Source of the DNA: Phytophthora quininea
Lineage: Eukaryota; Oomycota; Peronosporomycetes; Peronosporales; Peronosporaceae
DNA: 45,938 nt
Assembly: GCA_011947345.1 (NCBI GenBank)
Contig: JAAVTG010000385.1
Location: 1-45,938 of the forward strand
Direction of reading: 5' to 3'
Below, in pieces: positions 29,886-39,179 of the stretch. Position 1 is the stretch's first letter; each line of letters opens with the position of its first letter. The position numbers were made by a program, and so were the translations under genes. The notes below the pieces were generated by a model. It searched no databases. It was not told the origin of the DNA and worked only from the letters and a program-made list of their open reading frames with translations.

Positions 29886-30742
29886 ACTTTGCTTCTGTAG
29901 TGGCAGCAAGCCATCGGACCAGCAAAACTCCTCTCACAAGCTGCGACTGCAACGGACGCCGTGTCCGTTGCACGATGCATAAGTAGCAAAGCAAAACCAA
30001 CAAGTAGGAAACCAACCGAAACCACTACAGAGTAGTTATCGGGCAGTGCATGTAAGAGAACAGAATTCAACAAGCCTTCGAGTTCTCAAGCAAGCTTCGG
30101 AAGACACTACAGCTTCCGTGACTTTTAAAGTAGAAAAATGTATGCTCGTGCTCGACTTAAGCTGAAACAAGCTCTTTTAAGCTGGAGATTGGAAACCAAT
30201 GTGATGGCCATCTCGAACACACAAAACTCCACCACTTTAAAGTGATATCTGACCGAGCCACCGATGGTGATGATAGGGTTATAGCACATGTTGGAAATCG
30301 GCTGCTGCGCTTGCCGCGCCGAAACCTTGCATGAATAACGGCCACGTCGGGCGCGATCTTGTGTCGTCGCCGACGTGACGGTCGAGTGGCCGCCAGCCGA
30401 TGTGCCTGCAATCGGTACGGGCGGCCCTGCATGTTAGTCTGGAATTAGCTATGCAAGGAAGAGAGTTAGTCACGGAGAGCTAAGAGAAGAATACAAGTGT
30501 GATTACCTTGTAGTCTTGGCTGCACTAACAAGTGGCGTTGATCAAGTGACGCGTTATATAATAGCACATGATGATGGACACATATCACCGAAGCTCTCGT
30601 TGCCAAGTATATGCTTGTGACACCGACTTAACCATTCACACTGATGTATTCATACACGTTCCTATCGCTTAGTAGTCAGTGTAGCTAAGGGTCTACGCTT
30701 GGCCGACTAAAAGGAAGGGGTCGTTGATAGCCGTCGCAAAAG
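29886..30742. other. Loop region, no gene recognised
   Basis: About 860 bp past the end of the left inverted-repeat arm. Several short frames on both strands have no motif. A 73-codon minus frame with one hydrophobic stretch (YSVVVSVGFLLVGFALLL, 29852-30073) could be part of a small membrane protein but lacks support. Confidence 0.35.
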
Positions 30743-31093
30743 TTAGAGCACGAAGACCATCACGAAACAAACCGCCAGCATTGCAGCTAGATGGTGTGAT
30801 TCCGCGTTGCTCGGCGACGCGTTCGAACCGTCGGCAACAAGTGCAGTCGTACTCATGACCAAGTTACTAGAAGAACTTGAGGCTGCCACGTTATTGGAGC
30901 AACCGCTTGAAGTGCATTTTGGCTCGCGAGCGGGAACGCTTGCTTCATCGCAGAAGAGACTTCCAGTCGAATTATACATGTCTCGGAAGCGCTTGGCATG
31001 TACGACAGCGCCTGACGCCAGTGGTTCGAACACTTCACTGAGCAGTGCTGGATCGCGCCACCTAGCTGCAGTGCTGGGAGCTTGTTTCGACAT
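30743..31093 (-). pseudogene. GIN-like gene C-terminal remnant
   Basis: The minus frame contains NSTGSLFCDEASVPAREPKC, then a Ser-rich stretch and the hydrophobic end HLAAMLAVCFVMVFVL. This matches STGSFSCDETSAPAREPAC, the Ser/Thr stalk and the GPI-type tail at the end of the intact GIN-like protein at 44591. Only the last 80 or so residues are present and no upstream beta-repeat part is found, so it is a fragment. It marks another copy of the family inside the loop of the inverted duplication. Confidence 0.7.
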
Positions 31094-31169
31094 GGTCTTC
31101 GTGCTCTAAATTTGCGGCTTCGTTGCATGCGACGTGCTTGGTAGGAGATTATCCACATGTATTAGGAAG

Positions 31170-32419
31170 TTAAATGGCGATATCATCTAGCCAGCCATTG
31201 GCCTTCCAGTCTTCCTCTACAAGCATGCCATTGATCGCCTTCCCACACAGATCCGTGATGGTGTCGTGTGTATTCACGACGAAATTCGTTAGTGCTCCCA
31301 CTTGAAGTTCGTGGTCACCAATATCGTCCTGCAGCTCCAGAGTCATCGTCGAACACGACTGCATCGACATCGATGTCATCGGCAGAGAACAAGTACAGTC
31401 GTCACAGTTGGATCGTACGAGCTCATGAGTGTCTGACAAGTCCACAGCACGGAGCACAAGTACACCGGTCTGAACGCACTTCAGACCCTGGAACTTCGTT
31501 TCGTTGATCTCGGACGGTTCCCACAGCGTTTTCCACATGATCATGACGCGGTCGGCCTCAACGCACTTGCGATACGTTTCCTTTCCTCGAACGTTGGTAT
31601 GAAAAGATCCTACTGACACGAGTACTTCATACGAGCGCGACACCACGTCATCCGTCGACAATCTCGGCTCGTAGAAATAGCTCTTCTTCTTGGCGCCTTC
31701 CTCAATAAACGCTCGCCAAAGAGCTTTCTCCGCCACGTGAATGTCGAAAGGCAGCATTGCACTGGCTTTTGTCACGAACGCAAGAGAAGAGCTCGAGCTT
31801 GCGTCGTTCGTGACGTGGACGTTGCAGAATGCGGTGTCTCGGTTTGCAAACTCGGCGCCACGAAACAAAGCGTCAGCATCGAGGTGAGCACGCATGACGT
31901 GTGCATATTGATCCCCAAATATTTCATCGTCCGTCGGTCTCGAGTTTGTCTGTCTTGTCCTCATAAAGCCATTAAAAGGAATACCAAATAAAACGTTTAA
32001 TAAAACAAAGTTTCGAAGTAGTACCGGCCATTTGGGCAGAAGCCTCTCCAGCTTCTTGGCCAACTTCAGTTGCGTCTCCAGCGACGCTCGCAGCTTCTGG
32101 TTCTCCTCTTCAGCGCTCCCCTCCCTTTCTGCTGCCGCTCTGCGATGGGTTTCCACAGCGACGGCCCAGGATTCTTCACCGAGAGCAAGCCGTCCAGCTG
32201 CTGGGCCTTGAGCTGCGTCATTTGCGTCTCCAGCTTCTTCACCAGGTCTCGCAGGTAATCCAACTCCATCTTCTGGCGTCGGAGGCGCTTCTTCTTGGGC
32301 TTATCTGGCGGTGATATCGACTGCTGCGGCACATCCATCGCTGGCGGGCTACCAGAAGGAATTGCACGAACCAGAAAGTCGCTGCTAAAGCGTCTGTCCC
32401 TGGAGATGAACTCAGACAT
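31170..32419 (-). CDS. M96 mating-specific-like coiled-coil protein, copy 1 (one frameshift)
   Basis: About 416 aa after restoring one base. The start MSEFISRDRRF at 32419 is followed by a basic/leucine-zipper-like segment (KKKRLRRQKMELDYLRDLV, then VKKLETQMTQLKAQQ) and WKPIAERQQK. It continues after one missing A (AAAG where AAAAG is needed, near 32140) with REGSAEEENQKLRASLE and a long C-terminal alpha/beta region. This layout fits the large Phytophthora family named after the M96 mating-specific transcript: a bZIP-like coil followed by a START-like region. The molecular role is unknown; the basic coil suggests DNA binding or dimerisation. It is divergent from copy 2, with 208 bp between the start codons. 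Confidence 0.65.
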
Positions 32420-32627
32420 TTGTGCCGTACTTCGAAGTACAGTTTATTTTCCGGTAAGCTCACGAAAAAATATGCATTTAAAATGTTTGGCATAATCGAC
32501 AGACCGGTTTTCGTGCGGTTATCCTAAATGTTGAATACCAACACCACGAGAAGCTTTTTGTTTTGTATCATTGTGTGCAATCCATTTTCGCTTTCGCCTG
32601 GTATACTCTTCAAGCCTCGTCGTCGAC
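32420..32627. promoter_or_regulatory. Shared 208-bp spacer between divergent M96-like genes
   Basis: The two start codons at 32419 (-) and 32628 (+) face away from each other. All regulation must lie in this AT-rich spacer or within the genes. No clear TCATTY initiator was found; GTTTATTTTCCGG near 32439 and TTGTATCATTGTGTGC near 32562 are candidates for the two directions. Confidence 0.45.
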
Positions 32628-33743
32628 ATGGAGACACGTGATGAACGAGAAGACGAAGAAGAAACGATGGCGGTCCTTGCCTTCCTTGAAGAATATCAAG
32701 ACGGAGAGAGTGACAATCCTGAAACATTTCCTAGCGTCCCGAAACCAAAACAATCCAATCGTCGCAAGCAGAAGGCCAGGCCTCGCTACTCGACGAAGCT
32801 CCTGCATCGTAGAAAAGCGCAGCTGAGCGATCTCCAAGGTCGAGCGGTGGTACTTGAACAATGGCTAGACCGGCTAAAAAGTGCGAATACGAGAGACGTC
32901 AAACGTCAAACTATTTCCACATATCGGCGCGACGGCTTCAAGTGGGAGCAGTGGATGGACACAGCTCTGGATGAGTTCCAGAAGCGACGACAAGCCGAAC
33001 ATGCCAACCACAAACTCAAAGAAATTCGAGCGAATCTCACCGAAGTTTGTGCGGAAGTGGTCAAGACACTTTCCAGCCGACCATCAGCAGAGGTGAGCAT
33101 CATCAACTAACATGAGCAATTCCATCCGAAGGCAGGACAAGAACTTTGTATTTGCAGACCACCACCACACGTTGGAGAACAGCCTCGCAACTGTCAACAA
33201 ACTCGATGAGCGAGCTAAACTTTGCCAGGACGTCGACGGCGTATTCCCAGTGAAGATGCCTTCTTTTGGTTATTGTTTGCAGTCCACGACGAGCAAAACC
33301 CACGGACGGATGGTGGAGCTTACTGCGAAAATTTCTCTGGAGTGTTCCGTTCAAGGAGCGCACGAAGTCATGTGGACGGAGCAGAATAGTCTCCAAGAAC
33401 GCCCAGACAAGCCATATCGATACTTATGCTGCTGATGATCTGTTTTGCAACGTTTTACTAATGCCTTGTGCAGTTACAGATGAAGGAACTCGATCCTGAC
33501 TCCGTGGCCAAGAGTTTTGACACGACACTTCGTTATCGCGACGAAACGCTAGATTTTCACGGCCTTCAATTACTTCGCAAAGTGGAGAGTGCTGATAAAG
33601 TTGTCCAAGTGCGAATCTCCAACCTGTTTCTACCTACTCAAGGACTGCATCTTTGCGAGTACGCGTGGACTGTCATCTCCAAAAAAAAGATGATCGTTTC
33701 CACTGCGACATTCGATTCCACACCAAACTCTTTGTGGAGCTAG
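32628..33743 (+). pseudogene. M96 mating-specific-like protein, copy 2 (intron-containing, disturbed frame)
   Basis: Starts METRDEREDEEETMAVLAF at 32628. A basic coil follows (NRRKQKARPRYSTKLLHRR, LSDLQGRAVVLEQWLDRLK), then FKWEQWMDTALDEFQKRR. A probable intron begins at 33093 (GTGAGC) and ends at 33157 (TTTGCAG), leading to LENSLATVNKLDERAKL and GRMVELTAKISLECSVQ, but the join is off by one base. A second acceptor (CTAAT...TTGTGCAG, 33474) precedes QMKELDPDSVAKSFDTTL and FLPTQGLHLCEYAWTVIS; its donor is not a clear GT. The last part ends at 33743. The segments match the order of copy 1, so the family call is fair. Whether the gene is functional cannot be decided from the sequence. Confidence 0.5.
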
Positions 33744-34458
33744 ACGACGGGTTGTGTAGTAGGTCGAGGATTCCTAGACACACTGAGCACCAACGTGGGA
33801 GCTGGAACTCCCAAAGCACCAACATATACATATATGATAGCTGCTTAGGTCTCTTGCGGGTAAATCCCAAACTGCGGACGAGAGTCTCGGCTCGAGGCCT
33901 CCCGTACCACAAACTCTTTCACCATCGCGACTTTCCTGCCCATCTGGGCAGTCGAGGAAGAAGACAGGCGAAGCTTGAGCAACTGGGCGCGGCAATGAGC
34001 CGCAGCCTACTACAGGTTGTCAGCAGCACATGAAGAGGTCATCAAGCACAAGCAAGAGGACGTGTTGGACATCTGGGGTCTCAAGATGAGGATGCACTGG
34101 CTGGAACTACAAGAATCTGTCATCGACAAGACTGCATCAGCAAGCATCTTAATGACCAGGGTATGACCGTCGACATCTTTACCATTTGCCATTTATGTTC
34201 TGTTGTATTCATACTACTGCATACTCTTCATTCTTCCCTGCCTTCCAGGAAATCCCAACTTCTTTCCCTTCCTAATAGCTCAATGACGCTCTGTCGTAGC
34301 CTAGAAGTTTTCCCAACAGCAAAACCTGTCCGTCCTACATAGAAAACAAACGAGAAACAAACAGGAAGCATTAGGCAGAGATTACAAAAATAGACACCTT
34401 TTGAACCACCACCTAAGTCCTACTTACTATCCGCAATTGGTTGATAGCGCCAAGCATG
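33744..34458. other. Diverged LTR-like sequence and unrecognised coding-like stretch
   Basis: Near 33798-33960 the sequence shares GGGAGCTGGAACTCCC and a CCTGCCCATCTGGGCAGTCGAGG-type hairpin with the solo LTR at 28924-29250, so an old LTR fragment is likely. From about 34030 to 34165 one plus frame reads HEEVIKHKQEDVLDIWGLK and MHWLELQESVIDKTAS before a stop. This looks protein-like, but I cannot assign a family. Confidence 0.4.
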
Positions 34459-34658
34459 AACGAGCTTTCCGGCAATGCACATCATCATGTACAACGCGTA
34501 AGCTGTACACTTTCGGGCTGTACATGTAGAGCATATTAGCAGATACACTTTCGGGCTGAGCACGTAAGCTGACCGCATCGCTTGTGTGGCCGATGCTTCC
34601 TCGCTCACGTTGCATTTTGCCACCAAGCCTCGAACACCCTGCCCCCAAGATTTTTACC

Positions 34659-35355
34659 ATGAAGTTGCGTTTGTCGCTGACCCCGGTGGTAGCCGCTCTA
34701 CTCGCAACCACCTACGCCGATTTCCTCACCGGCGCGGCAATCCGTCACGACTGCTGAAATGCCAGCAAACCGGAGTCAAGTGATCAAAGCGGCTGCTGTC
34801 GAACCGGTTTCTGCGGACCATCGACGACGACGATGAGGTGAAGGAGGAGCAGAGCGAAGAGAGAGCTGGGCTGTCAGGCTTGTCAACGAAGGCCGCCGAC
34901 GCAATTCAGAAACTGAGGTACATGACGTGGGAGGTCAGAAATGTCAATCCTCTTTTGTCCTCAACAAACTGAACGCCAGGAAAACGACACTAGATGACTA
35001 CCCGACCATGGTCGCTTGGCTCAAGTACACACTCCAGTACAGGAAGATTCATCCGGGCGACTACTTCGGCTCAGACACCTTCATTTTCAGCCAATTCATG
35101 AAGACCATGGACGACGCCAAGATGGCCAAGACCTTCATAGAGTTGGAGAAGAACCCTCGATTCGAGAGTCTCGCGAAAGAGATGCAGAAGGCGCAGTACG
35201 GCCGCTGGGTTTCCAACAGGGTGACCCCGGAAGAAGCTCGGCTGAAGCTGGGGCTGACCACCGAGGACAAATCCAAAGCGGAGCTTCAGAGCGACCCGCT
35301 TTACAAGTTCTGGAGCGGCTACGTCGAGATACTGAAAGCAAAGGACAGCGTGTGA
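34659..35355 (+). pseudogene. RxLR-dEER effector gene, copy 2 (frame changes)
   Basis: A candidate secreted effector of the RxLR class, whose members enter host cells and alter immunity. The ATG at 34659 opens a signal peptide (MKLRLSLTPVVAALLATTYA). In another frame NRFLRTIDDDDEVKEEQSEE shows the RxLR motif (RFLR) followed by an acidic stretch and EER. A third segment (34960-35355) reads DDYPTMVAWLKYTLQYRK, FIELEKNPRFESLAKEMQ, YGRWVSNRVTPEEARLKLG and YKFWSGYVEILKAK, with Trp/Tyr spacing like WY-fold effectors. Three frame changes (near 34715, 34795 and 34950) separate the parts. They are not in homopolymers and also occur in copy 1, so they probably predate the duplication. The 3' end lies 32 bp from a Gypsy LTR. 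Confidence 0.72.
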
Positions 35356-35387
35356 TCGCGAGGATTCGCCCGGTACATATTTGCAGC

Positions 35388-35888
35388 TGTAACGACGCAC
35401 CAGCGTCACGGCTCTAGTAACCGCGACGCTGGCCTTTGGCCTTTAGCCAATAGGTGTCTGTGCTTTCCGAGAGAGCAATCCGATTGCTCTCACAGGTTGC
35501 AGTCCTTCTTCAACTGCAACGATAATCATTCTTTTACTTCCTTTCACTATGCTATCTCCGCTACGATCTCGAACCTTCTGGTTCGTGCACCTGTTGAAGA
35601 TTCCGCTCCAAGACAATAGCGAATCTCTTATACTTAGCTTCATATTAGAGTAAGAGGACTGGACTAGCTATCGTAGGTGAACCAGGATTCTCGGACTTCT
35701 AACCACCATTTCAATCACACTTTCCATTTTACCTTCAACGGCTCAAGCGTCTCAAGCCTCGCTCCGGTTCTCTGCTAGAGCCATCGCCTTCGGTCCTCTC
35801 CGTCTACACCTCCACGACTCCTCGGGCTCCCGCTGTGGATCTTCGCCCAAGTCGCTACTCTTCCTCTGCAGTGCTGTCCAGCATTACA
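35388..35888 (+). repeat. 5' LTR of Gypsy element 2
   Basis: 501 bp, TGTAACGACGCACC to CAGCATTACA. Near its start it contains the internal inverted motif CAGCGTC/GACGCTG, probably a hairpin. It differs from the 3' LTR at two positions. Confidence 0.95.
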
Positions 35889-35890
35889 TC

Positions 35891-35900
35891 TGGTAGCACT
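35891..35900 (+). other. Primer binding site of Gypsy element 2
   Basis: TGGTAGCACT begins two bases after the 5' LTR; TGG pairs with the CCA end of a tRNA. The exact tRNA was not identified. Confidence 0.6.
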
Positions 35901-36115
35901 TGTTCAAGTCGAGGGGGACTGAACCGTCTCTACGCCGTTTCGCTGCACGACACTGGGAAAGTCGCTCGCTGAGCGTGTGTCGTCGCTGTACCGCAAATCT
36001 TCGGCTGTCTCATCGCAGATTGCGTGAGTGCTGAATAGAGTCTGGTCTACTAAGAACCGGATCGTTTCAGCACCGCTGCACCACTTCGTCGCAGATCGCC
36101 GCTGTTCGCCGCTGT

Positions 36116-36742
36116 ATGCCCAAGCGCAAGGAGCGCGACTATCCATTTCGCCACTCGATTGCTGAGCTTTTCGACAAGCCCGACGCCGCTTCTGCTGCCG
36201 TTGCTCTACGCAGCAAATTCGCCTTCGGCATCGACCAGCTGTATCGTTTCGTCAAGTCGATTCGCAACCTGATTCCTGACGCTGCTGATCACCGGGCACG
36301 CAACATCTTGCAAGGTCTTTCGGAGCAGCTACTGGTTCGTCTAGGGGACTCGTCCGGGTTCATCTGCACACATCTCGACCGCAAGGTCATCGGGTTCGTC
36401 GCAAAGCGTACCGAACGAGCCAACAAGCGTCGTCGCCTGCACTAGCGGATGCCTAAGCGTGTCTTTGACGAAGCCTTCGGATTTTGGACGAAGAAGTGAC
36501 GCAAATCCTTCCGGAAGAGAACGTAAACAACTTCTGCCGTCTCGTTCGCGACTCTCTGCGAGAGCTCTCTGCAGCTCACGAGAGCTTCTTCGAGCCGATA
36601 CTCGACGCCGTTCAAGACAGTACTCTTCGCCATCGCCTTTAAGGCCACTACATCGGCATTTACGACGCCTTGGTGATCCTTGAAGCTGAAGTTAGCCGCC
36701 TTAAGGGTACAGAGTCTGTGTTAAAGAAACTACGCTTTGAAT
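36116..36742 (+). CDS. Accessory leader ORF upstream of gag in Gypsy element 2
   Basis: An open frame from MPKRKERDYPFRHSIAEL (36116) runs 109 codons to a TAG at 36443, ending in the basic stretch AKRTERANKRRRLH. The same frame continues RMPKRVFDEAFGFWTKK to a TGA. After a one-base change, another frame reads ILPEENVNNFCRLVRDSL and GIYDALVILEAEVSRLKG, ending LKKLRFE with TAA at about 36742, only 18 bp before the gag ATG. The codons look protein-like throughout, with a helical, charged character. No motif is recognised. It may be an extra protein of this Gypsy lineage or an unusual gag N-terminal domain. Confidence 0.5.
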
Positions 36743-36759
36743 AACTGATTTTGCCAACT

Positions 36760-37592
36760 ATGACTACCTTGAATCCACAAGGATGGTCTGCCGACGCCAT
36801 CACCCAACGTCTCATAGAAATGACTGAAAAGCAACAACAATTGCTTGAGGCCATGTCCAAGCGTGAGGTGAACGTGGAAGGCATACACTTGCCGCAATTT
36901 TATGGCAAGATGGGAGAATCTGTGGATTTGTACTTCGAACAACTTGGACAGTATTTCGAAGCCAAAAACATTGATTGGCAGGATGATGCGCAAAGTAAGC
37001 GCATTTTGGCAATTTCTACCTCCAACTTCAAGGGAAATGCTGCCGCGTAATTCAAACTAAATAAGCGAGACATAGCCGACATGCAGGACCTGATCGCTAA
37101 GGTGACAGATGAATTCGTGCCGCCCGATCTACAAGAGCGTCTACGTGACCAATTGTATGCGCTCAAGCAAAAAGGGTGCAAGAATTTGGAGGAATACATT
37201 TCTCGTTTCCGTGAAGCTATTATGCAAGATACGGAGATGAGTGAACTGGACAAGATCACTTGCTTTACACGAGGTCTTGTGAGCCCTACGCGTGAGGAAG
37301 TTCAATATCGCCGCTGCAAAACCGTGTCGCAAGCAATGAAGATTGCTTTGGAGTATGATCGATCGCATCACGTCCGCGGAGGAAACTATCGTCCTACTCA
37401 CATTCCGCAGGACCGATCAAACTCCTATCCGTAAGGAAATCAGCCACAACACTTTACTCCAGCACCTGCTCAGAACAATGAGCCTGAGCCGATGGAAATC
37501 GACTCAGGAAGTAACAGGACTCGCCGTACTTCGAAAAGAAATGCCGCTACTGCAAGAAACTGGGTCACAGTATCGAGCAATGCTACAAGCGC
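36760..37592 (+). CDS. Gypsy 2 gag with CCHC zinc knuckle (interrupted)
   Basis: Starts MTTLNPQGWSADAITQRL at 36760. The capsid-like part includes LPQFYGKMGESVDLYFEQL. An in-frame TAA near 37048 (where related gag proteins commonly have an aromatic residue) is followed by FKLNKRDIADMQDLI in the same frame, then NLEEYISRFREAIMQ. A second TAA at 37434 and a frame change lead to the zinc knuckle CRYCKKLGHSIEQC (CX2CX4HX4C) at 37542-37583, in frame with the protease. Two stops and a shift mean no complete Gag is made as read. Confidence 0.8.
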
Positions 37593-39179
37593 ATGAACAA
37601 GGAGAAGTACGCTCGTTCAAAACATGAACAATCAGCTGCCACTTTTACCGCTGCTGCAAAGACTTCAACTATACACTCGGATGATGAGGAAACGGTTGTT
37701 GAAGTGGAAGAAATCTCCACGTCTGCCTTGTCTACAGTGCATCGTGAGAACGAGCTCATTCGTAAGAACGGTACTTGTGATGGAAAACCTGTCGTCATTA
37801 TGTTCGACAGCGGAGCCACCTGTAACGTTATTCGTCCAGGATTGGTCGATAACACTACGGCCAACGGAGTCTCACAAGTTACTCGCTTCGATGGAACTTC
37901 TACGAGACCGCGTTCTGTTAAGAAGGGTATTGCGACTATCGCATTTGGTCGCTACCGCTTTCGCGACCTTCAGGTCATGGAATGGCCTCTGGGGTTTGCT
38001 CATGATGTCATTCTGGGAAAACGTTGGTTTACCAAGTATCAGCCTACTATTGACTGGCGTGCGCACGAGATTTCGTTTCCTTCACTGTCTCGCGCCCCGT
38101 CTTCGGAAGTAGCTATCGCCACTCCTGTGGAAATTGCTACTGCTGACTTTATACGAAAGGTCAAGAAAAACGAATACCACGAGGTGTACCGTGTGAAAGT
38201 TTGCGCCATCGCCCCGAGTCGTGATTCTCTGTCATCACCATTTGCTACATTGGTGCAGGAATTCACTGACGTCTTTCCAGAGACTCTTCCTGATGGACTC
38301 CCACCTTCTCGTCGTGTTGACTTTGAACTCAACATGAAACGTGATGCTATCCCTGATACGCGAGCACCGTTTCGCCTCTCCAAGGTTGAGCAGGATGCTC
38401 TAGATCTGTTCATTGCTGAGAAGCTCAAGAAAGGATGGATCGAAGTTTCAGATTCGCCACGGGTGTCCAACATCTTTGGCATACCCAAGAAGGACCCAAC
38501 TTCTGGAGCTCATGTATCTCGCTCTGAGTGGTTGCGTTCTGGAAACGCAACGTTGCCACTTCGCTGGGTCATTGACTATCGCTACGTGAATTCACAGTCA
38601 ATCATTCCGAAGATTCCACTTCCTCGTATCGATGAGTTGTTCGACAAGATGGAGGGATGTGTCATCTTTTCTGTTCTCGATTTGGCTCAAGGATATCATC
38701 AGATGCTTGTTGCCTACAACAGTCGCAAGTATACCGCCTTTCGCACGCACGCTGAGACGTATCAGTGGTGTGTCGCACCTATGGGTTTGGCTGGTATGCC
38801 AGGTGTCTGGTCTCGCCTGATGCGCGTACTGTTTGCTAAGTTTGACTTCATTGTGGTCTACTTGGATGACATTTGCGTGTTTTCCTCCAGTATGGAAGAA
38901 CATCTTATGCATTTGCGCATTCTTTTCGAAGTTCTCCGCCGTGAGAAACTGTTTTGTCATCTATCCAAGTGTCATTTCGGTCAAGCCGAAGTCAAGTTCC
39001 TTGGTCATACCATTTCAGCCAAAGGACTTGCCGTGGATAATCGCAAGACTGAATCCATCGCAAAATGGCCTACACCTGTCAACCAAAAGCAATTGCAGAG
39101 CTTTTGGGACTTGCAGGATATTATCGTCGCTTCATTCGTGACTACGCGATACTTGCGTTACCACTTGGCCCACTGGTGA
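37593..39179 (+). CDS. Gypsy 2 pol: protease and reverse transcriptase
   Basis: 528 codons, in frame with the zinc knuckle just upstream. The protease active site is in VIMFDSGATCNVI, with DVILGKRWF later. RT segments in order: LRWVIDYRYVNSQSI, FSVLDLAQGYHQML, FRTHAETYQWCVAPMGLAG and the catalytic YLDD in IVVYLDDICVFSSS, then CHFGQAEVKFLGHTIS. A frameshift near 39100 moves the reading into the next frame, where the RT thumb and RNase H continue (AELLGLAGYYRRFI). Confidence 0.88.
   Translation: MNKEKYARSKHEQSAATFTAAAKTSTIHSDDEETVVEVEEISTSALSTVHRENELIRKNGTCDGKPVVIMFDSGATCNVIRPGLVDNTTANGVSQVTRFDGTSTRPRSVKKGIATIAFGRYRFRDLQVMEWPLGFAHDVILGKRWFTKYQPTIDWRAHEISFPSLSRAPSSEVAIATPVEIATADFIRKVKKNEYHEVYRVKVCAIAPSRDSLSSPFATLVQEFTDVFPETLPDGLPPSRRVDFELNMKRDAIPDTRAPFRLSKVEQDALDLFIAEKLKKGWIEVSDSPRVSNIFGIPKKDPTSGAHVSRSEWLRSGNATLPLRWVIDYRYVNSQSIIPKIPLPRIDELFDKMEGCVIFSVLDLAQGYHQMLVAYNSRKYTAFRTHAETYQWCVAPMGLAGMPGVWSRLMRVLFAKFDFIVVYLDDICVFSSSMEEHLMHLRILFEVLRREKLFCHLSKCHFGQAEVKFLGHTISAKGLAVDNRKTESIAKWPTPVNQKQLQSFWDLQDIIVASFVTTRYLRYHLAHW

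Noticed and set aside
35443..35643. 66-codon minus frame repeated at 41554-41754
   Set aside because: It lies in both LTRs of Gypsy 2 and has no motif.
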